In this document: one piece after another, positions 1-12,000 of the stretch
How positions within the stretch are numbered: the stretch's first letter is position 1
How the letters are laid out: every line of letters begins with the position of its first letter
Source of the DNA: Paracentrotus lividus
Taxonomy: Eukaryota; Echinodermata; Echinoidea; Camarodonta; Echinidae
Reading direction: 5' to 3'
NCBI GenBank assembly: GCA_940671915.1
Contig: CALNVZ010003426.1
Location: 31,037,329 to 31,101,328 of the forward strand
Length of the DNA stretch: 64,000 bases
Made by a program: the position numbers and the translations under genes
Notes under the pieces: generated by a model
What the model was told of the DNA's origin: nothing
Database searches by the model: none
The model's input: only the letters and a program-made list of their open reading frames with translations

Positions 1-85
1 CAGACTAGCTTTAAAACTAGTCCATCTTGACCGACTAGCTTTAAAGCTAGTCGGTCCATTGACGGACGAGGTTAGGTTTTCAGTG
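1..85 (+). mobile_element. Right terminal fragment of a CACTG-ended DNA transposon (copy 2 of the element at 53864-56760)
   Basis: These 85 bases match 56676-56760, the right end of the nested element described below, with only two mismatches. They contain the same 20-bp palindromic motif GACTAGCTTTAAAGCTAGTC and finish in TTAGGTTTTCAGTG at 72-85, followed by TA. The rest of the element lies outside the window to the left. The near identity suggests that the two copies are fairly recent. Confidence 0.8.
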
Positions 86-103
86 TAAAAAGAAATAGAA
101 TAT

Positions 104-1131
104 GAATGAAAAACCGTGGAGACAAAATATTTTCCGATATTTCTGGCATAGCCCTTTGTCAAGGAATGACAATTTATTAAGCGTCAACTGAATTGAATTT
201 AATTGAATTGAATTGAAGTGTAGCTGTACATTTCAATTCAATTAGCCTCCTCTCGTAACCTATGGAAAGGATCGCTCGTTACGACAAGCGTTAGCATCTT
301 CACGACTTCCTGCTACTCCTGACATCTCCTAGTCTGGTACCAATCCCTGTGGCCGACCGTGATCCAACACATGTGAAGTCACTACTGCCGCCACCACTAT
401 CAGGGGTCCCAACTTGCAATGGACTATACACGGGAAGTGTACCTGCACTACCAACGATTGTATTTATGCCATTTATTGAAAGAAATATTAGCAACTCTAC
501 ATCGGAAAAACCAAGCGAAGACTCGCTGATGGTGTGACTGAACATTTGAGGTCTATTCGACTCAACACTACTGCATTACCTGTGGCTGCACACTTCAATT
601 CCAACAATCACGACATCGAGGACTTTGAAATATACATGTATGTAGTTCTTTTAGGTCATTCAATAACGACGAAGTTCGCAAGCAGGAAGAAGAACGTATT
701 TTTCGCCTCGGTTGCCTCCAACTTACAGGAATCAATGTTTCGTTTCGCTCATTTCCTATCACGTAATTTCTGACATTTTCTTTTCCTTTTCTTCCTTTTT
801 GTCTTCGTCTTTGCTCTCCCAGCCTCTCTATCTATTTTCTATTTGCTTTCTTCCTTCTTTCCTCTCCCGGACTCTCTCTCTCTCCTTTTCTTATATTTCT
901 TATTTGTTCTTTCCTTTTTGCTTCCCTGTCTATTTTCCTCTTTTTTCCCCTTTCCCATCTTTAATGTATTCTTTTGATACACCTTTGGGGCCTATCTTTT
1001 TTGTTGTTGCTAAGTGAACTTTATGGAGCGTTTTGGCATTTTGTGAATTTAAGTTGACGCTTAATAAATTGTCATTCCTTGACAAAGGGCTATGCCCGAA
1101 ATATCGGAAAATCGTCTCCACTATTTTTCAT
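104..1131 (+). mobile_element. Penelope-like element fragment with GIY-YIG endonuclease remnant, flanked by inverted end repeats
   Basis: An inverted repeat of about 80 bp (104-188 against 1053-1131) bounds this segment. Between its arms, short plus-strand reading frames around 350-770 carry a recognisable Penelope-type C-terminal endonuclease segment: HLRSIRLNT followed by ALPVAAHFNSNNHDIEDFEI (about 540-630), which resembles the conserved end of the GIY-YIG domain in these elements. The reverse transcriptase is absent, so this is only the 3' part. A CT-rich tract fills 775-960. Penelope-like elements often carry LTR-like sequences in direct or inverted orientation, and the inverted arms fit that. 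The copy is broken and non-functional. I saw no hammerhead-ribozyme CTGATGA core near the arms. Confidence 0.7.
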
Positions 1132-1399
1132 TCGAATTGTTGGTCACCCCGGGGGTGCCCAACCCCGGGTTGTTTGTCATGTGGGTATTTCCATTGCTGC
1201 ATATATATTTATATATAGGCATATCTATTTAATTCAGAAACCTCAATGAATAATTCAATAAATAAGAAATTTATAGAAATCTGGCAAATAAAATTATCAT
1301 TTCAAAAACTAGGTCGCTTAAAATAAACTAGGGGCTGACGTCCACCTATCCATTTCCCAACACTCATTCAGTATATATGTATATAATATTTGCTGACCC

Positions 1400-3096
1400 A
1401 ATCGTAACAAAAACTGTGTATAACATGTACAGCTTCGGTGGTGCGCAACTCCGTAAGGACATTAAGTCACTCTTGTCATACTGTACGTGCTGCTATATTC
1501 AAAACTATCCCACCAGTTGAGCTCCCCGTATCCAAGCTGACGACAGATGTTCGAGATATACTGAGACCGAGTCAAATACCAATTACCATAATAATCATAA
1601 TAATAAAGCCACAATTTATTCCAACTGCCACTTGCCAGCTTGACCTCTACCCAGCCTGAATACTGATCAGGTCCGTATCTGAGTCGCAGACCCGCGTCAC
1701 CTGGAGAAATATGAATTTGGAGAGAAGGGAGACATGGAATGAATCGTTATTGCAAATGTTATTAATCAAAGGAATATTCTTTTTAAAAGAGTCAAAGCAG
1801 TTCTTTAAATTCATCTTTAATGTGAAGTTAACGTTATACTCTATTTTGTTCCTGGTTATATTTCCGTCATTCGAAGTTTCAAATATACATAAACTTTGTT
1901 TAAAATCTTTACCATGATCATCTTGAAATGTCTTTGATTCGTTACATTACTTCCAATATTAGATGCTATGAAGCATAATATTTATACCGTATAAATATAT
2001 AAAACAATTAATTCATTTTTCAATTAATATCAAAGTATACTTGGCATATATATCTTGTTGTCTTTTGATTTTTTCTTTTTTTTCCCGCTCATTTTAATAA
2101 AAGAGTCAGTCTATACCATAGCATACTCTAGCAGTGGCTTTTCAATATAGCACTCCTCTTCTAAACGAACATTATAACAATCAAATCCCATCCCTGCCTG
2201 CATACAACCTTTTGTTGAAAGCCACTTACTGGTGGAGGATAGCAGACAATTCCTACGTCTTGATCTGCTGAGCGGTCGATTACGTCTGACGGTTGAATAT
2301 CGCAGTCTCGGAGACTGTTTTCGTGACCAAGCAGTTTACTCGGGAGAGACACTTGGTAGCACTACCTGACTGAGTGACACCACCGCTGACTGTTATGGTA
2401 TTGGGTACCTTTGCCTAAATCTCTACAGAATACCTCTGCATCGTTCATGTCCCAGCCAGAGCCAGCACAAAATGGTCGCCCATGCTCCGTTGATCCACAC
2501 TTCTGGCGCGCGGCATGTGGATAGCCACTAGATTCTGCTACAAAGTTCACGTCATACTCTGTTGATTAAAATAAGTCAACTTATTATTATTATTATTATA
2601 ACATTTTATTCACATAAAACCTGATTTGAATATATTCCTTGCTTTCAGAGGGAGACCAACGAAAGATGGAGGTCTAATTTTATCCTCTGGCGTTGACAAT
2701 ATCTAGGAAAAACTATCAATGCATTGAATTATACGCATTAGTATCGATCTTATTACGATTATACATTTAATTACCTATTATATAACAAAGACGCTCATAT
2801 CAAAAACAGAGCACGTTTCTTTTAGACTTATGGGTACGAGAAAAGAGAAGCGATAAGCCTACAAATTGAACTGAAGTTCCTCAGAGCGAAGACCAAACAA
2901 TAGTAGAAAATATTTGTAATGCTTGAATGATTCCATAACGGGCGTATGCGTAAATTGGTATAACATTGTTGATATATTATTATCAGGAATACTATTGAGA
3001 GTTGATAGTTTAGATACAACCATAATACTTACCGCTGTTCGCTGATGCAAAGGCATAGAGGCCGAGGAGAAAGCATAAAACCAGTTGGAACTTCAT
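1400..3096 (-). pseudogene. SRCR-domain secreted/receptor protein, decaying gene model (signal exon plus two SRCR-like exons)
   Basis: Exon 1 (3033-3096) starts MKFQLVLCFLLGLYAFASA, a textbook signal peptide, and ends in phase 1 at a GTAAGT donor. Exon 2 (2230-2558) follows an AACAG acceptor and encodes an SRCR domain: a CAGSGWDMNDAEVFCRDLG block, then LGHENSLRDC and DVGIVC, ending at a GTAAGT donor. Between these blocks the frame shifts twice and returns (about 2330-2385; a TAG lies in the original frame at 2362-2364). Exon 3 (starting at 1700 after a TTTCTCCAG acceptor, ending near 1400) reads GLRLRYGPDQYSGWVEVKL and ICRQLGYGE, has an in-frame TAA at 1462-1464, then CPYGVAHH. Exon 2 ends in phase 0 while exon 3 starts by completing a phase-1 codon, so the two may not be joined directly. 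SRCR proteins bind microbial or endogenous ligands and are greatly expanded in sea urchins. I read this as a degenerating family member; draft-assembly errors are the alternative. Confidence 0.7.
3033..3096 (-). CDS. Signal-peptide exon of the SRCR gene
   Basis: The exon has 21 codons plus one base: a basic residue (Lys2), then a hydrophobic core LVLCFLLGLYAFA and a small-residue cleavage region ASANS. It ends at G/GTAAGT. The phase-1 junction is typical of exons that feed into SRCR domain exons. Unlike the exons downstream it shows no damage. ATG at 3096 is the only start that gives the signal peptide. Confidence 0.75.
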
Positions 3097-6000
3097 CGCT
3101 GTCATCTTTACAACAGACTCACAGCGAAGAAACAACGATAAATGACAGGAATGGAGCGAGCACACGTCTAATAAGTGATCAATACTATCAAACTGTGCGT
3201 TCAGCTACGAGGAATGATTGGTGCGCACACGCAGATGACGTTAACAGCCAATAAGGAAATAAAGAAGATAACAAACTTAGTTTTTAAAAGAAATTTATAT
3301 CGTTTAAAAACAGGAAAAGAACACTTTAAAGGGCAAACCGATATCGCTGTGCTGTGTAATTAATATCTTTTTATAAGGATGTTTCATTTTCGTGGATAAT
3401 AAAGAATAATTAAAAAGAAAAAAGGTATCCCATATGATATATAATAACCGTCAATAGAAATGGGAAACTGGAGTGCTTATTATGTGTACAAGTCACTCTG
3501 ATATCATTATTGTTGGGATGATGCCAATGAGGAAATAAAACAGAATAGAAGGCGCAATATTTTGTAACAGCATGTTTCCTTTAGTTTTATTATACTTATT
3601 GATAACATCACGAGTATTCAGTCATACCATAGGTCAGATTATGTTCCCAACAAAGCAAAATTATAAAATAAAATTATTAAATATGTATTTATCATTTTTG
3701 ACACGACATACTATAATAGAGCACATCATGTACAATAACTCAAATAAGTAAGATTGTTATTTTTTTATGATATAATCTTTTACTAAATGGTATTGACTTT
3801 TATTGAAATTTAATTCAAAAATTCGGCAAATATTGTATATATATTGATATAATGTATTTTTGTACTAATATATACCAGAACAAATTTGTTTTTTGTTTTG
3901 TTTTTTTTTTCATTTATTTATGTTACCAAAAGAACCATTGTGTTCTCGGGGGAAAAGAAAAGAATAGGTACATATTTTTATCCGGGTAAAAGTTATATAT
4001 GTTTTTTTTAGTATATCTAAATTTTATCACTTATTACCAGTCAATAAATTCATTTGATATTAATGATAAAATCTATGGCCTTTTTAATATTCTCTAAGCT
4101 CTTTATTAAAATATACACAAAGTTTCATAAGATTCAAACCTAATTTAAAATGTTCAATATCTGAGAAGTAAACAGTTGGTTTTTTTTTTTGGGGGGGGGG
4201 GGGTTTAATGTGATAAGACACGTGTAAACCAATTTAACAAACAAGGAAATACAATGCGGAATGATCGTCTTATACCAGGCTCGTGCTCCCAGGGTTGTTT
4301 TCAAATGGGCAAATAGCCAAAATAATTTTGTCATTAATAAATCAAATTGCCATAAACAAACCACTTGACAGATCACAAGATTATACCGGATTAACCCTCA
4401 ATTTAAAGTAAAAAATATGTAGATTTAGGGATGTACATTTACTACAAGTTGATAGATTATATGTGTATTTGCTTTAAATTAATGGTCTACAATAACACAT
4501 GTCGGTTATTAATGTACTATTCCAATAAGTGTGCAATACAAAGAAAGTAGAAAAAGCGTGTATAATATTTGACACTTTTTATTCCTAAAATATGATTATT
4601 TTCATCTATGGAAAAGGGTTTGGTGTGTCCTTCATCATTTGATCGAAACTCCTCAGGGTATTTATAATCCTTCGTAGATCCATTTTCCCTTTTTTCATAT
4701 ATCTAATTCCAGAAAATGTGTATAATGAAATGGAAAAGAACTGTAATTCAGTATAGACATTTAATCCAACATTATAATCTAGCACACATTTTAACTTTGA
4801 TGTATGTAATATCCATTAATATCAGACCAAAATATGCTGGTAGTTCATCCCAGCATTAATTGTTGATACGCCATTTTGATTTATCGGTGTGTTCTGAAAA
4901 CGAATCCACATACTGTACTATGTTCATATCAAGAGAAGATCCAAGTCGAAACGTATCGCTTTTATTCATCGTTGAGGGCACTTTCTAAATTTGTTTACTT
5001 TTGATAAAAGGTTCCATCAATACGATTGCTGGGGTGCTGTACATTAGGTGTTGAGAGACGTCCACCGAAGGGTGCATTGTTTACCCATTACGTCTTTGTT
5101 TTTTTGTATAAACAGAAGAGATGGGGTAATGGGGTTTTAATAATGATTTCGTAAATTGGTCACTTCGATTCGATTATTACACGTCTTAGTGTGGCGTGCA
5201 TGTACGAATTATATTTGTTTATGGCTCTTCAATGTTATGTATCAGCAGAAAGGGTTCAAGGATTTTTAAATAAATACCAGCAAATGACAAAAGAAACGAG
5301 GATGAACATATGTCATTATTGTTATGAATTATATTCAATAACCTTACCGTCTTGTAACGAAACGAAACAAGGTATTGAAATAGTGTCGTTTGATCTACAT
5401 GAGGGACATTAACTGATAGATTCGTGTTAGCCAGTGTATTCTTGATAACCAAAATGTTTTAATATGTATTTAATGGTCTTTAGACCAAGTAATGTGTTTT
5501 TTTAAAAATGCGACGATGATTTTTCTTTTAATATATTTAGTGCGAAGTTCATTGAAATATATTAGATCGCAATTGGTAGTTGGCCTACTGATAATGTTTG
5601 TGTAAAAGGAACATCCTTTTTTGCTCTCGGAGTACCTGTAATTTCATTTGATATATTTGGTTTCGAATAATGAATCATTTACCACATGCTTACTCTATGA
5701 ATTTATTATCTCATACATTTAATATTATTTAACATTTGTCTTTTATTATATGATGCAAGCGGTTGCTTTGGTATTCTATTAATTGCTTAATGATAAAGCT
5801 GTTCCCGTTAATTTTATATTGTATGTTTTAAGAGCTTGGACGCTCATTCCGCATAATTTTTTTAACTGTTATGCCTAGTTGATCGTATCGAAAGTACACA
5901 TGACTGAAATTTATATTTTTTAAAGGTATTCTTACCTACTCAAACAGCACACAATATTAGCGTTCTGCACTTTCAGGTAAAGTAATTGTCTATTTTGGGG

Positions 6001-9000
6001 TCCTTTCCTTATTTTGCATTGACCTAATTATATGTGACAAAAGAATTATTATTTGATATCCGAATTTACAGAAGTTTAATTTTATAGTCAATTTTATGTA
6101 AAGAAGTGAAATCCTTGTCAGTAGGCGGGAAGTAAATGAATGAAAGTGCAATACCCCGAGGCGGCACTTCTCTACCCATCATGCCCATAAAAGAGAATAT
6201 ATAAGTATCAAATACCTTCCGCTATAATGAGCTGTATGAGAAATAAGTAGTAACAGTAATAGCCTGTATTTATAGATATTCATTTCCATAAGTTGAAAGG
6301 CGCTGTATTTATGACCCGGCTCTAGCTAAACTAACTTGCACTGAGAAGGTGCTGATGCAGAAACGGAATATATTCCTACCAGTAGATGAAAAACTATCGC
6401 TTCTTGTCAGAAGAAAATTTAAGAAAAAAGCAAAAAATATATTTGTTTGAAATGCCTCTTTTCGATGGGTGTTCTGCTTTAAAAAAAAAAAGTACCTAAA
6501 TAATATCGATATTGAATATAAAAATAGACGTAAGGACTCGATAATTGATTGAAATTTTTGTCCTTACAATCCTCATTCTATTTAGGGCTGTAACTTGTAT
6601 AGCATTGAAATTAAAATGATATACTACAAAAAGGAACCTGATTGTGATAGTTTAGTATTAGAGTAACGTTATGGACAAATTCTTTAAATTTATACCATAA
6701 ATCTATGATTTGTTTTGTTTAATCTTATAGATAACCATGCGATGAGATATGAATTAGTCATTTCAGGATGTCTGAGTGTATAATAAAAAGGTAATAAGGG
6801 TAATCTCAAATATTTTGACTGAAATAGACGTTCCTTGATTATTTTAGAATTCTGAATGATACTTCGTGAAATTATGATATGAATATAATTATACAATATA
6901 TAAATTCCGTGTGTCATCCCTATCATCGCTACTGCTGCATTGTAATACTTGTTTAAAAAAAACACTCAAACAATTGAGGATGGTTTTGTATAAAATGTAG
7001 GACTAATGAAGATTAAGATGAAGGTAAACGATAAAAAAAAGTAACGTATTGCGTTTATAGTTTGTTTTTCATTTATTTAGAATTTGGCAAAGTTAAATAG
7101 CCAAGACCTGTACTAATAAAGCTCACTTCCCCACGGCTAACCTACCATCTGAAATATTTGTTAGGAAGTATTAGTGTAAAAAAAAAACTCAACTCTATGG
7201 GGGTAATAATATTAAAAGCATGAATACCTTTTGTGACACATCATCTTCAATTGCGCCATATGTATCACACACGCTTCATGTCAACGTAAAAAAAAGGACA
7301 TAAACGCAACCATCAATATATAATGGAGTTTATTGTAATGTTTTAAATGATATTTGAAAATAATTGTTGGCGTTGTTGCTTTTGTTTTTTTTTTATCTCA
7401 TCCTCTGTAACAAATGTTCTCGTGTTTATGATCCGAATTTACTATAAACTATTGGTGTTTCGACTTTCTCAAAATTGTTCATCATGTATATTCTTTTATT
7501 TTGAATACGCCATAGTTCATCTAAGTAAGAAAGAAAGAAAAAAACTTTCGTTAGATGCAAGTAAAAGATACATGTATACTGCGGTGTCTACATAAATTAT
7601 TTTCCTACTAAAACATTTTTCGTAGAAATTAAGGAATATATCACCCAGATTGGATAGTATTCGATAATGTCTATCAGGGAGTCTGATTCAACGTTTTCAA
7701 TTTTCAGTTTTTCAAATATTAATGTTTGAATAAGATGTTGACTTAGTTTTAAATAATGCTAGAAGAGAAAATATATACATTTAATTCATAGATTTTATTT
7801 CAAGGCTAATGATTGTACACGCAAATTTTCACATGCAATATTTATTTCTCTAGTAGTAGTATACCTTTTCCCAATATTATCATTACAATCCACCACCAGA
7901 GCAATATAACCCTATTTAAGTCGGTCGAGTTTATGTTGCGTAAATTACGGTAGTTCTCTCTCCAAAAGGGCGAAAATGTCCAGATGTGAGCTGAACATAA
8001 CAAGTTGTCTGCATGCAGGACTAATGGATGTCTGCAAAACAAAAACATAATGTCAATATTGTGTGAAAATACGAAGAACATATTACATCAAAATCATTCC
8101 TCAATCAGCACTCTTGTCTAAATATTAACATCTGATTATGGATTAGCGTAAATTAACCCTTAAAGAAAATATCAAAAATACAAATACCACACAACACTAT
8201 AAATGATCAACAAATTTAAATCCGGATATAAGTTTTACTTTAAAAATTCAATACAGCTTAGAAAAAACAAACAACATATATCATTTACAGGCCACAGACA
8301 AAAATACTCAATCGAGCACACTGAAAACAAACCTGTTTATGCTTCTCTCACATTTCAGGCACTGTCATAGCCGACACCCACCATGGAGATACTGGCTCTG
8401 TAAAAAATCGTCCGATGCGAGTGGCTCTAGCAAGTCTTACTATATCGCTGTCCAATCAGCTCAGTGGAAAGTTTTCTCCTTTTTTCTGACAAGGTGTAAA
8501 AATAGAAATGGCGCGAGAAGTCTGGAAGCTTTCCAAGGAGGAAACAGATGGTGGACAATCCGACATAATTAAATATTAACACTTATATATCACTTTGTAC
8601 TGTTGTATTATAGCATATTTCCTTGTATGAGAAAATAGAGATACATATATATAGCACCATATTGATATTGATTGTACAGTATTATTCATATATAGAATGA
8701 CGGTTAGGTTATTTAATGGAGAATCTATTATAATCTCCTTGCTCTATTCAAACGGATTTACTTTCAAAATATATCTCCTCTGAATAACGAGAATCTTTAT
8801 TAATTACTAGTTGTCATTTTCTTATTATTATTATCATCATTATTTAAATCGTTTCATGTATTTCTGCGTTTTAACACAAAACAAAGAGAACAAAATTACA
8901 AAATATCAAGAGGCACGCGTAAGGAAATAAAGCATATACAATTCGTTGAAATGCAGATATATATATCATTATAAAACGTAAGAGACCGCCATCGTGAGCC

Positions 9001-12000
9001 GTTAGGCTAAAAGTTAATTGCGGCCTCAAAAGGGGAATGATTTTACGGAACTCTTTTGATATAGGTAATAGAGTAAGTGTCCTGCAATTGCAGGTGCAGG
9101 TGAAGCAGATGGCCATTTAATGTAAAATTTATGTAAAAGAGAAAAATTACGATTTTACACCGGTTATTTATTGATTCAAAGCAAGGGCCGCGTATGAATA
9201 ATATGAACATTTTATTTCATTTAAGAGTAGCTTTCAGGAATTCTGATTAGATAAAATGATTTTATATTGATTGGAAGATTATTTAAGATGTCCGGACCAC
9301 AATGTCCTAACAATGTGTGAGTAATAGATGATGTGGGGTTTACAAGTGGAAGTTTTCATGATATGGGAGTGAACTAGAAGTTATTAAATCTACATGTATT
9401 ATCAATGATGAAGGTAGCTGCTTTTTTATTTATTTAAACATAATAACTGCTGTTTGAATATTTTTTAAATCGAATATATTTAGTGTTTGTAGAATAAGGG
9501 GTTTAAGTTTGGAGAATAAGGAGTCTTTTGTCGTTTGGAAGACGCATTTACTTGTCAAACCAAAAAGCTGACATATGTTATATAGGTATTAAATAACAGA
9601 AATAAAATTGCAAGAGATAGAATAAACTTTTACTTTCAAAATGATCACAGTTTTTTGCATGTGACTTCTTTTTATCATATCTTTATTAAAAGATTTAGTG
9701 TAAACCAACGGATTCAATTTAGGTCTTATCTGATCAAGCAACCCGTAATAATGATTAGTTATCAGTTTTAATATATATACATGAAATCTGATTGGTCAAA
9801 TGGTTAAGCTTTTATGCTATAATCATTAACGAGACTTGACTAATCATTCTCTCATCTTGTAAGCATTAGTGTTTTAAGATTTTGTTTCCATCAAACTGTA
9901 CATTTGTCTTTACTCATTTTGCTATTATAAGAATCGACATAGGCATATAGGCAGCATCATGTTTTCTGATTAAATACGGAATTTAGAATTGTTTCCTACT
10001 GTAGATTACTTGTGTTTTTTAATACGTTTGTAGAATAAGACGTTTGGGTATAAAATCAGCCAGATAATCAGAAAAGTGTTAATTTTATATTTTACCATGA
10101 GATAACAAAACCCGGTTGATAAGGTAAGCCGTTAAAAAATTGAATCATCTTAAATCATTTACTATACCACTTATTACGCATATTATCAGAAATTCACCAT
10201 AGGACATGCTGTTTCCCCTTAATCAAATTGACTCGCATATAGAGTAGAGGAATATGTCAAATTCTAAATATATTTGCGCATTGTGTATGTTGTTATATTT
10301 TTGGTAAAATGAATATTTTGATATGAATGAGCACTTCGCCGGCAAAAAAGGGGGAAATTGAATTTGTCTTTACGTAACAGATTTTTAAAAAAAACAGATG
10401 AATGTGCAAATAAACTTTAATGAAGCGTATACAAGTATTGCTTAAATGTTTTTATCTAGCGTATATTATTTTGTCTTCTTTTTTTTCTTTCTTTTTTGAT
10501 TCATCCAAGGTCCATTTTTAAAGAAATTTGCTATAAAAGCGGAATGTTTGTGCATCTATACATTTACTTTAGGAGTCAATAAGCATTTTTAATGTGTGTC
10601 CGTTAAAATGATGATACAAACATGATAGAAGGGGAACGTTTATGCACCTATACATTTGGTTTAGGAGTCAATAAGCTTTTGTAATGTGTGTCCGTTAAAT
10701 TGATAATTTAAAAAGTTGTGTTGCCCATCAATAGTATACTTTTGGTAGCTTTCGGAGAATACCTTTTGAAAATATCTTATTTTTTTGGAGATGCAACAGC
10801 GTACCTATCACCTTAAGAAAAACAAAAGTTTATCGATGGTGTACATTAAGGGATTACAAAAACCTTGGTTATATTCAAATAAATTCAGTAATTTGAGTTC
10901 CGTCACAAATGTATTTTATTAAAAGAAATATTGAAGAGAGAGATATTTCAAAAGTGCCAGGATATACCAAAAATAAGTGATCGATGATGATCTGCATGTT
11001 TTCAGTTTTAAAAGAAAAAGACCTTTAGGTATTTGTGAACAAGTTGGCTTGTTTAAGAAAAAGAATCATGTTTAGAGGTGTTGATCAATGAAGAAATAAT
11101 AGCGTTACATATTTTAAAGTACGTTGGAATGGACTCAAAATATGTTGAAGAGAATAACAAGTCTAACATAAAAACAAACAGACCGACTGCTACTTTGTTA
11201 CTTGAGAATTAAATATATAATCGTATGACTAATTATCAAGAGAAATGTTTTCAATACAGAGGAATAAAAAGATTGTAGATTTTCTACTGAAAACCTTGTA
11301 AAAAAAAATCTAGCGTCATATGTTTCAAGACTTCCCTTTGTTGAATCAGTTTATCTTGGGTAAGTAACATTTATGTCACATGTTAATATTTTCCAATGCT
11401 GTCCTATTGGGTATTATCGTACCTTGTTAGAGAAAATCTTATTTAGAGAAGTTATTTTGAACCATGGAGACTCCAAATGATACCTTACGCACAAAAAAAA
11501 AAACACAAATTTGAAACGATAAATCTAATTTTTTTCTCAGAATTTTTAAGGAAATGGGCCTAAATGAGCATTGGAAGTGTCAAATGAGTTTATTGAAGTA
11601 AAATTTATAATACAAAAAAAAATTGATTCGTAATTGTTGATTAAACATAAGACTTCTAGGCGGTAACAGTGGTTATAATGCACATACAAAAGAGCATACT
11701 AAACTGTAAGGTGGCGCTATTGCAATTAAAGTAGCGGTGACTGGTGTGATAAGCGTCGTAATATCAGTCTTTCAAAATGGAACAGTTGTCAACAAAAATT
11801 TGTGATGAAATATGCGGTTGTTACGATTTTGCTTTCGTTTGATTTTGAATTGGATTAAAATTATATTTAAAAAAAAGAATATGAAAGACAATACTATCAG
11901 CAAGACGCTAATGTGTTAAAGAACCAACTTCCACTTTGCATGTGTTCTATATATTTGTTATGAAAAATATTTGATAATTTTCAAATACGAAGGGTAAAAT

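Noticed and set aside
8360-8492. Possible terminal exon (reading GDTGSVKNRPMRVALASL) after a good acceptor-like sequence
   Set aside because: No partner exon and no family resemblance found. A 42-codon open stretch is not unusual.
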